This document shows, one piece after another, positions 37,948 to 45,751 of a DNA stretch of 64,000 nt. The stretch comes from Acidipropionibacterium timonense (GTDB lineage: Bacteria; Actinomycetota; Actinomycetes; Propionibacteriales; Propionibacteriaceae), in contig NZ_LR027558.1 in assembly GCF_900605005.1 (NCBI RefSeq), positions 1,718,134-1,782,133 on the forward strand, given 5' to 3'. The notes beneath the pieces are model-generated. The model was given only the letters and a program-made list of their open reading frames with translations, did not search any database and was not told the DNA's origin. The first letter of the stretch is position 1. Each line of letters begins with the position of its first letter. Position numbers and translations under genes: made by a program.

Positions 37948-37981
37948 GCGGCCCGGCTCCCCACCTGGGGAGTCGGGCCGC
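37948..37981. terminator. Bidirectional hairpin terminator after pepN
   Basis: A 15-bp stem (GCGGCCCGGCTCCCC-type arm 37948-37962, complement 37967-37981) has one G-T pair and a 4-base loop. It lies 27 bases after the pepN stop and 6 bases beyond the end of the small convergent gene. No T-run, typical of high-GC bacteria. Confidence 0.75.
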
Positions 37982-37986
37982 GTGGG

Positions 37987-38277
37987 TCAGTGTCGGGCCT
38001 CGTCGAGGACGCGGTCGTCGAGCCCGCGATGCGGACCGGCGACGAGGGCCCTCTCCTCGGTCTGCGGGTCGGTCTCGGCCGGGTCGGCCAGTCCGGAGGC
38101 GAGCTCGTCCCGGCGACGCTCGAGTCGACCCTTGCCGGCCAGGCCGACGGCGATGAAGACCGCCGCGGTGAGCAGGGGCAGCAGCACGCACAGCAGGATG
38201 ACGTGGAAGGGGCTGTAGGACGCCTCCGGCCACCCGGGCATGACCTTGAGCGGAGCGATGAGGGCGAGAACAGGCAT
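37987..38277 (-). CDS. Small membrane protein, 96 residues
   Basis: The ATG at 38277 is used because a TAGGGT -10 lies six bases upstream; a GTG at 38283 is an alternative. The protein has one strong transmembrane helix (FHVILLCVLLPLLTAAVFIA, about 25 to 46), a weaker hydrophobic N-terminus and a charged Arg/Glu/Asp cytoplasmic tail. Similar short one-helix proteins next to pepN are known in related genomes, but their function is unknown to me. It ends at a terminator shared with pepN. Confidence 0.65.
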   Translation of the reverse strand: MPVLALIAPLKVMPGWPEASYSPFHVILLCVLLPLLTAAVFIAVGLAGKGRLERRRDELASGLADPAETDPQTEERALVAGPHRGLDDRVLDEARH

Positions 38278-38283
38278 GGCCAC

Positions 38284-38289
38284 ACCCTA
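38284..38289 (-). promoter_or_regulatory. -10 element, leaderless start of the small membrane protein
   Basis: On the minus strand TAGGGT lies six bases before the ATG at 38277. No ribosome-binding site is seen there. Confidence 0.5.
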
Positions 38290-38467
38290 GTGCACGGCGA
38301 CCGTCCCGAGGACGAAGTCGACGCACGGGCCCGACGGGTCGCGCCGGACTCATCACAGCGGACCGACCACACCGGGCCCGACCACCGGGTGGCCACATCC
38401 GCCTGCCTTGCAGCCTCCCGTCACGACCGAGGAAGATGGACGACGATCTCGACCCGGCAGGAGCCCC

Positions 38468-40177
38468 ATGTCAACCACCCCCATGTCCTCGACCGACCCC
38501 ACCTCGACCACGCCGACCCCGGACGAACCGTGGTGGCGCTCGGCCGTCGTGTACCAGATCTACCCGCGCAGCTTCGCCGACGGCAACGGCGACGGCGTCG
38601 GTGATCTGCGGGGCATCATCGACCATCTCGACCACATCGTCTCGCTCGGGGTCGACGCCGTCTGGGTGAGCCCCTGGTACCCCTCCCCCATGGTCGACGG
38701 CGGGTACGACGTCGCCGACTACTGCGACATCAACCCCGACTTCGGCACCCTGACCGAGGCCCAGGAATTCCTCGACGCCGCCCACGCCCAGGGCCTGCGA
38801 GTCATCATCGACCTCGTCCCGAACCACTGCTCCTCCGCTCATCCGTGGTTCCGGGCCGCCCTGGCCGCTGGTCCGGGCAGCCCCGAACGCGAGCACTTCA
38901 TCTTCCGGGACGGACGAGGCGAGGCCGGCGAGTTGCCACCCAACAACTGGCCCTCGGTCTTCGGCGGTCCGGCCTGGACCCGCGTCACCGAGCCGGACGG
39001 ACGCCCCGGACAGTGGTACCTGCACTTCTTCGACCCCGGCCAGCCCGACTGGAACTGGCAGGACGAGGAGGTCCGCGCCGAGTTCGACCGGGTCCTGCGT
39101 TTCTGGTTCGACCGTGGCGTCGACGGGTTCCGTGTCGACGTCGCCGACGCCCTCGTCAAGGACATGACCCTGCCCGACGTGCCCCTCGACCCGTTCACCG
39201 GTCGCGGAACCCTCGACAAGGCGATCGACAATCCCATGTGGGCCCAGCCCGGACTCGCCGACGTCCAGCGCCGCTGGCGAACCATCGCAAACTCCTACCG
39301 CGACACCCCCCAGGGCGAGCGGATGTTCGTCGCCGAGGCCTACCTTCCCCACGACAAGCTCGTCCGGTTCCTCGAGCCCGACCGCTTCCAGACGAGCTTC
39401 GACTTCGAGTTCCTCCAGTCGGCGTGGACCGCGTCGTCGATGCGGTGGGCCATCGACCGATCCCTCGAGGCCCACGCCCGGGTCCACGCGACGTCGACCT
39501 GGGTCCTGGGCAACCATGACGTCATCCGGCCGGCCTCCCGCTACGGCAAGGCGACCTCGGGCATCGACTTCACCTCCAGCGAGCACTATGACGACCTCGC
39601 CACCAAGGCGATGCCGGCCGACCTCGAGCTGGGTCGGCGTCGTGCCCGCGCCGCCCTGCTGCTCGAGATGGCGCTGCCCGGAGGAGCGTACGTGTACCAG
39701 GGAGAGGAGCTCGGACTCGACGAGGTGTCCATCCCCGACGACCTCATCCAGGACCCCTCCTGGGAGCGTTCCGGCCACGTCGAGCGGGGCCGTGACGGCT
39801 GCCGGGTGCCGATCCCGTGGTCGGGCGAGCAGGCTCCCTATGGCTGGTCGACGACGTCGAACACCTGGCTGCCGATGCCCGGGTACTGGGCCGACCGGAC
39901 GGTCGCCGCCGAGGAGGGGGACCCCGACTCGTTCCTGTCGCTGTACCGGAGGGTCCTGGCCGTACGGCGCGCCGAGCCGGCCCTGGGATCCGGGTCGATG
40001 ACCTGGGACGAATCGGACGAGCAGGTGCTGTCGTTCACCCGCGAACCGGGGTTCCGCTGCGTCGTCAACTTCGGGACCACGCCGGTGCAGCTGGACCCGA
40101 GCCGGGTCATCGTCTCGTCCCTGCGGCTCGAGGGCGGCCTGCTGCCACGCGACGCGAGCGCCTGGCTGCGCGTGTGA
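38468..40177 (+). CDS. GH13 alpha-glucosidase / oligo-1,6-glucosidase
   Basis: The protein has 569 residues from the ATG at 38468 (AGGAG upstream). Start YQIYPRSFADGNGDGVGDLRG is typical of GH13 alpha-glucosidases. Catalytic residues: nucleophile D224 in GFRVDVADA, acid/base E290 in FVAEAYLP, and D351 in LGNHDV. DLVPNHCSSAHPWF is the conserved region I. It releases glucose from maltose, isomaltose or short malto-oligosaccharides in the cytoplasm. Close relatives with this pattern are annotated GH13_30 alpha-glucosidases; a trehalulose or sucrose activity cannot be excluded. It is not linked to a sugar transporter here. Confidence 0.88.
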   Translation: MSTTPMSSTDPTSTTPTPDEPWWRSAVVYQIYPRSFADGNGDGVGDLRGIIDHLDHIVSLGVDAVWVSPWYPSPMVDGGYDVADYCDINPDFGTLTEAQEFLDAAHAQGLRVIIDLVPNHCSSAHPWFRAALAAGPGSPEREHFIFRDGRGEAGELPPNNWPSVFGGPAWTRVTEPDGRPGQWYLHFFDPGQPDWNWQDEEVRAEFDRVLRFWFDRGVDGFRVDVADALVKDMTLPDVPLDPFTGRGTLDKAIDNPMWAQPGLADVQRRWRTIANSYRDTPQGERMFVAEAYLPHDKLVRFLEPDRFQTSFDFEFLQSAWTASSMRWAIDRSLEAHARVHATSTWVLGNHDVIRPASRYGKATSGIDFTSSEHYDDLATKAMPADLELGRRRARAALLLEMALPGGAYVYQGEELGLDEVSIPDDLIQDPSWERSGHVERGRDGCRVPIPWSGEQAPYGWSTTSNTWLPMPGYWADRTVAAEEGDPDSFLSLYRRVLAVRRAEPALGSGSMTWDESDEQVLSFTREPGFRCVVNFGTTPVQLDPSRVIVSSLRLEGGLLPRDASAWLRV

Positions 40178-40199
40178 GGGTCCCTCGCCCCGGCCGGGC

Positions 40200-41084
40200 T
40201 CAGGACACGAGATGCCCGGCCAGGGCGGTCCGGGTCCCCTCGTCGATCGGCGTCGCCAGCCCGGAGTCACGGTCGACGCAGACGAGCACCGTGAGCGACT
40301 CGACGACCGTTCCGGCCCCCGCCTCGATCGAGGCGGCCAGGGTCATCGAGGAGGTGCCCAACCGCGACAGCGCGGTGTGCACCCGGCACGACCTGGCCGC
40401 CGGCAGGAGTTGGCGTCGGTAACGCACGTCCTGACGCACGACCACCCACAGGTGGTCGCCGGCCCGGCGCATCCCCGGCGACCACGAGGTCGTCGCCAGG
40501 ATCCGTGCCTCCTGGAGGTAGCCGGTGAGCGAGACATTGTTGACGTGCCCGTAGCGGTCGACGTCGGACCATCGGATCGGCACGGTGACGACCTCACCGG
40601 CACCCGAGACGTCGAGGAGGTCGAGATCACGCCACTGTGCCGCCGGTCCGGACATCCCGGTGAGGGTCGCGCGCTCCAGGGGGGTGAGGCGACGGGGCCG
40701 TTCCTCCTCGAAGTCGAAGGGGCAAAACTGCGTCCTGGCCCGGGCGACCTCGAGGCCGCGATGCCGGGCGCGGTACTCCATGATCGTCCGTGACGCTCCG
40801 ATGGTCGAGCACCACACGTCGACGAGCAACGGCTCCTCGTCGACGACGAAGGACCTCTCGAACTCGACCCCCTGGCTCACGACGACCATGCCGGTGTCGA
40901 GCATGGGGGCGGCCGGGGTGAGGAGGAAGGCCTGGTTGCGAGCCTCCTGGACGAGTTCCCAGATGCGCACGTTGTTGACGTGTCCTTGGGCGTCCATGTC
41001 GGACCAGCGCAGGGGAATCTCGACGCGCACCGGCCCGTCGGGGATCCTCGGTTCGTCCACCGGTTCGTCGGTGCGCGTCGTCAT
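40200..41084 (-). CDS. Acyl-CoA thioesterase with two hotdog domains
   Basis: The protein has 294 residues made of two hotdog domains in tandem. Each has the same active-site motif: LRWSDMDAQGHVNNVRIWE (residues about 25 to 43) and IRWSDVDRYGHVNNVSL (about 175 to 190), with the Asp as catalytic base, as in 4-hydroxybenzoyl-CoA thioesterase-type enzymes. The duplication makes an internally dimeric unit. It probably removes CoA from acyl-CoA. It is three bases from the end of the first acyl-CoA ligase, so the two are probably co-transcribed and set the balance of activated fatty acids. Confidence 0.8.
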   Translation of the reverse strand: MTTRTDEPVDEPRIPDGPVRVEIPLRWSDMDAQGHVNNVRIWELVQEARNQAFLLTPAAPMLDTGMVVVSQGVEFERSFVVDEEPLLVDVWCSTIGASRTIMEYRARHRGLEVARARTQFCPFDFEEERPRRLTPLERATLTGMSGPAAQWRDLDLLDVSGAGEVVTVPIRWSDVDRYGHVNNVSLTGYLQEARILATTSWSPGMRRAGDHLWVVVRQDVRYRRQLLPAARSCRVHTALSRLGTSSMTLAASIEAGAGTVVESLTVLVCVDRDSGLATPIDEGTRTALAGHLVS

Positions 41085-41087
41085 CGC

Positions 41088-42971
41088 TCAGTCCTCGACG
41101 TCGTAGAGCGACTCGATGACGTCCTTGTACTGCCGGATGACGGCATCGCGACGGACCTTGAGGTTCTCGGTGACCATGCCCTGGGAACCGTCGAAGTCAT
41201 GGTCGAGGATGGCGAACCTCTTGATGGTCTCCCAGCGTCCCAGGTGCGCATTGGCCCGGTCGACCCACCGTTGCACCATCTCGCGCACCTCGGGCAGTTC
41301 GGTGAGCTGTGCGTGGGACAGGTCGGCGTGGCCGTGGTTGCCCGCCCAGACGGCCAGGGCGGACGAGTCCAGGGTGATGAGGGCGACCGCGTACTTGTGC
41401 CCTTCCCCGGCGACGACGGCGTGGGAGATCATCGGTCCGTTCGCGGTGAGGGCCGCCTCGACCTTCTGCGGGGCGATGTACTTGCCGTTCGAGGTCTTGA
41501 TGAGATCACGCTTGCGTTCGGTGATGGTGAGGTTGCCCTCCTCGTCGAAGGACCCGACGTCGCCGGTGTGGTACCACCCGTCCTGCGTCCACGTCCGCGC
41601 GGTGCGCTCCGGGTCGTCGTGGTAGCAGCGAGCCACCGTCGGACCGCGCAGCAGCAGCTCCCCGTCGTCGGCGATCATCGTCTCCATGCCCGGGCAGGCC
41701 TTGCCGACGGTGCCGAAACGCGGTGTCTTGGGGACGTTGAAGAAGGCGATCGCGGTCGTCTCGGTCGACCCGTAGCCCTCGACGACCGGGACACCGGCAC
41801 CGAGGAACCATTCCTGGACCATGGGCGAGAGTTTGGCCGAGCCGCTGATCATCATGCGCACCCGTCCCCCCATGGCCGCCCGGAGTCTCGACAGGACGAG
41901 CCTGTCGGCGAGGGCCCGCTGGGCGGCCAGGGCGACCGGCACCCTGGCGCCGTCGAGTTCGAGCAGGGCTGCGCGGCGGCCGACGTCGAAGGCCCAACGC
42001 GACAGCCCGCCCTTGAGGCCCTTGGTGTTGCGGACGCTGGAACGAACCTTCTCGAAGATCCGCGGCACCCCGCACATGAAGGTGGGACGCACCTCCTGCA
42101 TCCCGGTGAGGATGCGGTCGACCCGCCCGTCGACGGCGATGGAGTACCCGATGGTGAGGCCCACGGCCAGCAGACACTTGCCGAAGACATGGGCCAGCGG
42201 TAGCCACAGGTACTGCAGGTCACCGGGTTCCAGCGGGTCCCAGGACTCCATGGCCACCCCCATGTACGTCCAGACCCGGTGCGGCAGCTCGACACCCTTG
42301 GGGTCGCCGGTGGTGCCGGAGGTGAAGATGAGGGTCGACAAGGTCTCCGGGCCGGTGGCGTCGATGGCCCGCTGGACACATCCGGGGTCGCGACGCCGTC
42401 GTGCCTGTCCGCGCTCCTCGAGCTCCGAGAAGGCCAGGACCCGGTCGTCGTCGGCCACCAGGCGCCGCGGCGAGTCGGGGGAGCCCTGGGGCAGCCGGTC
42501 GTCGTCGACGAGGATGATGCGCCGGATCTGCTCGTCGAGGGTCGGACGCCCGAGGATCTTCACCGCCTGGGCGCTGTTCTGGGCGACGTAGACCACGGAC
42601 TGGGAACGCGTGAGGATGTACTCGACGTCCTCGGGCTGGGTGTTGGCGTATACGGTCGTCGTCGCCGCCCCGGCGCACTGGATGCCGAAATCCATGAGGA
42701 TCCACTCGATGCACGTGTCCGCGCAGATCGCCACCCGCTCCTCGGCGCCGACGCCGAGGTCGAGCAGTCCGGCGGCGAGGTCGTGGGCACGGTCCTGGGC
42801 CTGTGCCCAGGTGAGCCGGGTCCAGTTCTCCGGGCCACTGGCCAGACGCTGCGGGTACAGATAGGCGAGCCCCTCCGGGGTCAGGTCGACCCGACGACGC
42901 AGCATGTCGCCGACGTTCCTGGCCATGGAGGCGAGGAGGCGTTCTCGGACCTCGAGGGTGTCGCTCGTCAT
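41088..42971 (-). CDS. Long-chain fatty acid-CoA ligase (first of two paralogues)
   Basis: The protein has 627 residues from the ATG at 42971 (GGAGAGG upstream). ANL-superfamily motifs are all present: LIFTSGTTGDPKGVELPH (P-loop), YGSTETTA, the adenylate-binding YHTGDVGSFDEEG and the catalytic KTSNGKYIAPQKVE. The CoA-linking Lys lies in the last motif. It activates fatty acids by ATP to acyl-CoA and resembles mycobacterial FadD15. It lies next to a thioesterase and a second ligase with the same layout. Confidence 0.9.
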   Translation of the reverse strand: MTSDTLEVRERLLASMARNVGDMLRRRVDLTPEGLAYLYPQRLASGPENWTRLTWAQAQDRAHDLAAGLLDLGVGAEERVAICADTCIEWILMDFGIQCAGAATTTVYANTQPEDVEYILTRSQSVVYVAQNSAQAVKILGRPTLDEQIRRIILVDDDRLPQGSPDSPRRLVADDDRVLAFSELEERGQARRRRDPGCVQRAIDATGPETLSTLIFTSGTTGDPKGVELPHRVWTYMGVAMESWDPLEPGDLQYLWLPLAHVFGKCLLAVGLTIGYSIAVDGRVDRILTGMQEVRPTFMCGVPRIFEKVRSSVRNTKGLKGGLSRWAFDVGRRAALLELDGARVPVALAAQRALADRLVLSRLRAAMGGRVRMMISGSAKLSPMVQEWFLGAGVPVVEGYGSTETTAIAFFNVPKTPRFGTVGKACPGMETMIADDGELLLRGPTVARCYHDDPERTARTWTQDGWYHTGDVGSFDEEGNLTITERKRDLIKTSNGKYIAPQKVEAALTANGPMISHAVVAGEGHKYAVALITLDSSALAVWAGNHGHADLSHAQLTELPEVREMVQRWVDRANAHLGRWETIKRFAILDHDFDGSQGMVTENLKVRRDAVIRQYKDVIESLYDVED

Positions 42972-43105
42972 GGGAAATCCTCTCCGACGTGGGGCCGGCC
43001 GTGGCGTGTCCACGACGGTCGGGCGGGGCGCCGACAGGACGCCGACAGCTCGCGGACCCTGGCTCATCGTCCCACGGCGGCCCCGCGCGCCGCCACGAGA
43101 CCCCC

Positions 43106-44959
43106 TCAGCCGGCGGTCTCGGCGGGCTCGTAGAGCGACTCGACGAGGTCGGAGTACCGCTGGGCGACCACCGAACGACGGACCTTGAGGCTCGTCGTCA
43201 CCGAGTCCTGGTCCTGGGACAGGTCATGGTCGAGCACGGCGAACCGCTTGACGGTCTCCCACCGCTCGAGCCGGGCATTGGCCTTGTCGACGTCACGCTG
43301 GATCCGCTCCCCGAGGGCCGGGTCCTCGATGAGCTCGGCGTAGCTGGCGTGAGGACGACCATGACGGCGTCCCCAGGTGAGCACGGCCTGTTCCTCGAGG
43401 GCCAGCAGTGCGACGACGTACTTGTGCCCCTCCCCCAGGACGACCGCCTGGGCCAGGTAGGGGCAGTTGGCCATGAGGGTGGCCTCGACCTTCTGCGGGG
43501 CGACGTACTTGCCGCCGGAGGTCTTGATGAGGTCCTTCTTGCGGTCGGTGATGTGGAGGCAACCGTCGGCGTCGAACTCGCCGATGTCGCCGGTGTGGAA
43601 CCATCCGTCGGTGAAGGCCTCGGCGGTGAGCTCGGGCTGGCCGTGGTAGCCCCTGGCCACGATCGGCCCCTTGACGAGGAGCTCCCCGTCCGCGGCGATC
43701 ATCGTCTCGTTGCCCGGGCAGACCGGTCCGACGGTCCCGAACCGGATCGTCGTCGGCGTCGAGAAGAAGGCGACGGCGCACAGCTCCGTGGCCCCGTAGC
43801 CCTCGACGATCGGCACCCCGGCCGAGTAGAACCACTCCTGGACCTGCGGCGACAGCTTGGCCCCGCCGGAGATCATGAACCGCACGCCACCCAGGGCACT
43901 GCGCAGCTTGCTGAAGACGAGGCGGTCGGCCACGGTGTAGCGCATCCGCAGGCCCAGCGGCATCCGGTCGCCCCCGAGCCGGTAGGGACGGCTGTCGCGG
44001 CCGACGGCGAAGGCCCAGTGCGAGATCCGCGAACGCAGGCGGCCGGCCGGGGCCTGGGTGAGGACGCCGGCACGGATCTTCTCGAAGATCCGTGGGACGC
44101 CGCACATGACGGTCGGGTGCACCTCCTGGAGGCTGCGCGAGAGCCGCGGGATGCGGTGCTCGACGGCCTGGGTGATCCCGATCTGGAAACAGATGGCCAG
44201 CAGGCACTTGCCGAAGGCGTGCGACAGCGGGAGCCACAGCAGGTGGACGTTCCCGGCATGGATGAAGTCCATGTGTTCCCAGGCGACACCCATGTAGGTC
44301 CACGAGCGGTGCTCGATCTCGACCCCCTTGGGGGTGCCGGTGGTGCCGGAGGTGTAGATGATCGTCGCCAGGTCCTCGGGCCGGACGGCGTCGATGGTCC
44401 TTCGGACGAGATCGGGCTCGACCGCCAGACGGCGTCGCCCCCGGGCGATGAGATCGGCCAGGGTGAGCAGCCGGTCGTCGGTGACCCCCTGCTCGGCGGC
44501 GTCGTCGACGAAGGAGACGATGTGGCGCACGGTGGCGTCGACCTCGGGGCGGCCCTGGATCTTGCGCACCTGGGAGGTCGAGTCGACGAAGAGGACGGTC
44601 GACTGGGAGTCCGAGAGGATGTACCCGGCCTCCTGCGGCCCGGAGTTGGGGTAGACGGTCGTCGTCGCTCCCCCGGCGCAGGAGATGCCCATGTCGGCGA
44701 GGATCCACTCGGTGCGGGTTCCCGACATGATCGCCACCCGCTCCTGACGCTGCAGGCCGAGGTCGATGAGCCCGGCAGCGACGTCGTGGGCCTGACGACG
44801 GAACTGGGCGAAGGTCATCGGGACCCAGGTGTTGGCGTCGTCGTCAGGGCCGACCGGGGTGAGGAAGGCGACCCGGTCGGGGTGTGCGTCCGCCTGCCGG
44901 TCGAGCAGAGCCCCGAAGTTGGGGGCGGCCCTGTCGAGGAGGTTCTGCTGGAGGCCCAT
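43106..44959 (-). CDS. Long-chain fatty acid-CoA ligase (second of two paralogues)
   Basis: The protein has 617 residues from the ATG at 44959. It has the same order of motifs as its neighbour: IIYTSGTTGTPKGVEIEH, EGYGATELCAVAF, FHTGDIGEFDADG and IKTSGGKYVAPQKVEA, so the pair arose by tandem duplication. Differences in the substrate-pocket region (for example VLTQAPAGRLRS against FEKVRSSVRNTKGLK) suggest different acyl preferences. It is divergent from the MarR gene, so it may be its target. It reads into the first ligase and the hotdog thioesterase. Confidence 0.9.
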   Translation of the reverse strand: MGLQQNLLDRAAPNFGALLDRQADAHPDRVAFLTPVGPDDDANTWVPMTFAQFRRQAHDVAAGLIDLGLQRQERVAIMSGTRTEWILADMGISCAGGATTTVYPNSGPQEAGYILSDSQSTVLFVDSTSQVRKIQGRPEVDATVRHIVSFVDDAAEQGVTDDRLLTLADLIARGRRRLAVEPDLVRRTIDAVRPEDLATIIYTSGTTGTPKGVEIEHRSWTYMGVAWEHMDFIHAGNVHLLWLPLSHAFGKCLLAICFQIGITQAVEHRIPRLSRSLQEVHPTVMCGVPRIFEKIRAGVLTQAPAGRLRSRISHWAFAVGRDSRPYRLGGDRMPLGLRMRYTVADRLVFSKLRSALGGVRFMISGGAKLSPQVQEWFYSAGVPIVEGYGATELCAVAFFSTPTTIRFGTVGPVCPGNETMIAADGELLVKGPIVARGYHGQPELTAEAFTDGWFHTGDIGEFDADGCLHITDRKKDLIKTSGGKYVAPQKVEATLMANCPYLAQAVVLGEGHKYVVALLALEEQAVLTWGRRHGRPHASYAELIEDPALGERIQRDVDKANARLERWETVKRFAVLDHDLSQDQDSVTTSLKVRRSVVAQRYSDLVESLYEPAETAG

Positions 44960-45128
44960 GGGGGCGCACCGCCTCTCGCTAGGCAATCTTGGGCTGCACT
45001 CTAGGGCAACGCCGACTGGTCGAACCCGACAACGGGCCGCGTCGAGCGTCCACCGATCCCCATAAGGACCGGACGGACCGGTCGGACGACGCCGGGGTGC
45101 CGACGTCGACCTCTGTGCGGCAGGCGCA

Positions 45129-45156
45129 TTGGGGTCCGTCCGGGCTGTCGTATTAC
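45129..45156 (+). promoter_or_regulatory. Promoter of the marR gene
   Basis: TTGGGG (45129-45134) and TATTAC (45151-45156) are separated by 16 bases, and the ATG follows ten bases later, so the leader is at most a few bases. The 207-base region between the two divergent genes would also hold operators. Confidence 0.5.
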
Positions 45157-45166
45157 TGTGGATGCC

Positions 45167-45676
45167 ATGGGATCGGATGCCGAGGCGAGTCGAACCGCCA
45201 TGACGTCGGCTCCGTCGAGTTCCCGGAACGATCCTGTTCCCTGGTTGAGTGACGAACAGCAGCGTGTCTGGCGGCTCTGGGTTCAGGCGAGCCATCGCAT
45301 CCAGACCTACCTCGACGAGCAACTCCATCTCGACGGCCTGGACCTGGCCGAGTACGAGGTGCTCGTGTGCCTGTCCGAGGCTCCCGGGCGCCGCATGAGG
45401 ATGAGCGTGCTGGCCCATCACTCGCGCCAGTCCCGCTCCCGTCTGACCCACACCATCAGCCGGATGGAGAAGGCCGGGCTCGTGCTGCGCACCGCCGATC
45501 CGCACGACCGTCGCGGAGTCGTCGCCAACCTCACCGACGACGGCATCGACCTCATCGACCGGGCGGCACCGTCCCATGTCCGCGCCGTGCGACGTGTCCT
45601 CGTCGACGTCGCCGACCCGACTGACCTCGCCGCCCTCGGCAGGGTCATGCAGGCGGTCACGGAGGTCGAGCTGTGA
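45167..45676 (+). CDS. MarR-family transcriptional regulator
   Basis: The protein has 169 residues. Helix-turn-helix and wing are clear: RMRMSVLAHHSRQSRSRLTHTISRMEKAGLVLRTADPHDRRG near residues 80 to 120 matches the MarR winged-helix pattern (recognition helix SRSRLTHTISR and wing DPHDRRGV). The N-terminal dimerisation helix contains RVWRLWVQASHRIQTYLDE. An ATG at 45167 is used since the -10 lies directly before; other Met codons in the first 20 residues are possible. It is divergent from two acyl-CoA ligases and upstream of the FAD/Fe-S oxidase, both plausible targets. Confidence 0.88.
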   Translation: MGSDAEASRTAMTSAPSSSRNDPVPWLSDEQQRVWRLWVQASHRIQTYLDEQLHLDGLDLAEYEVLVCLSEAPGRRMRMSVLAHHSRQSRSRLTHTISRMEKAGLVLRTADPHDRRGVVANLTDDGIDLIDRAAPSHVRAVRRVLVDVADPTDLAALGRVMQAVTEVEL

Positions 45677-45751
45677 GACCGACCCTCCGCTGACGGCCTC
45701 TCCATCCGGACCCTGCGACGGTCACCCGGCGGCCCGTGCGACACTGCCTCC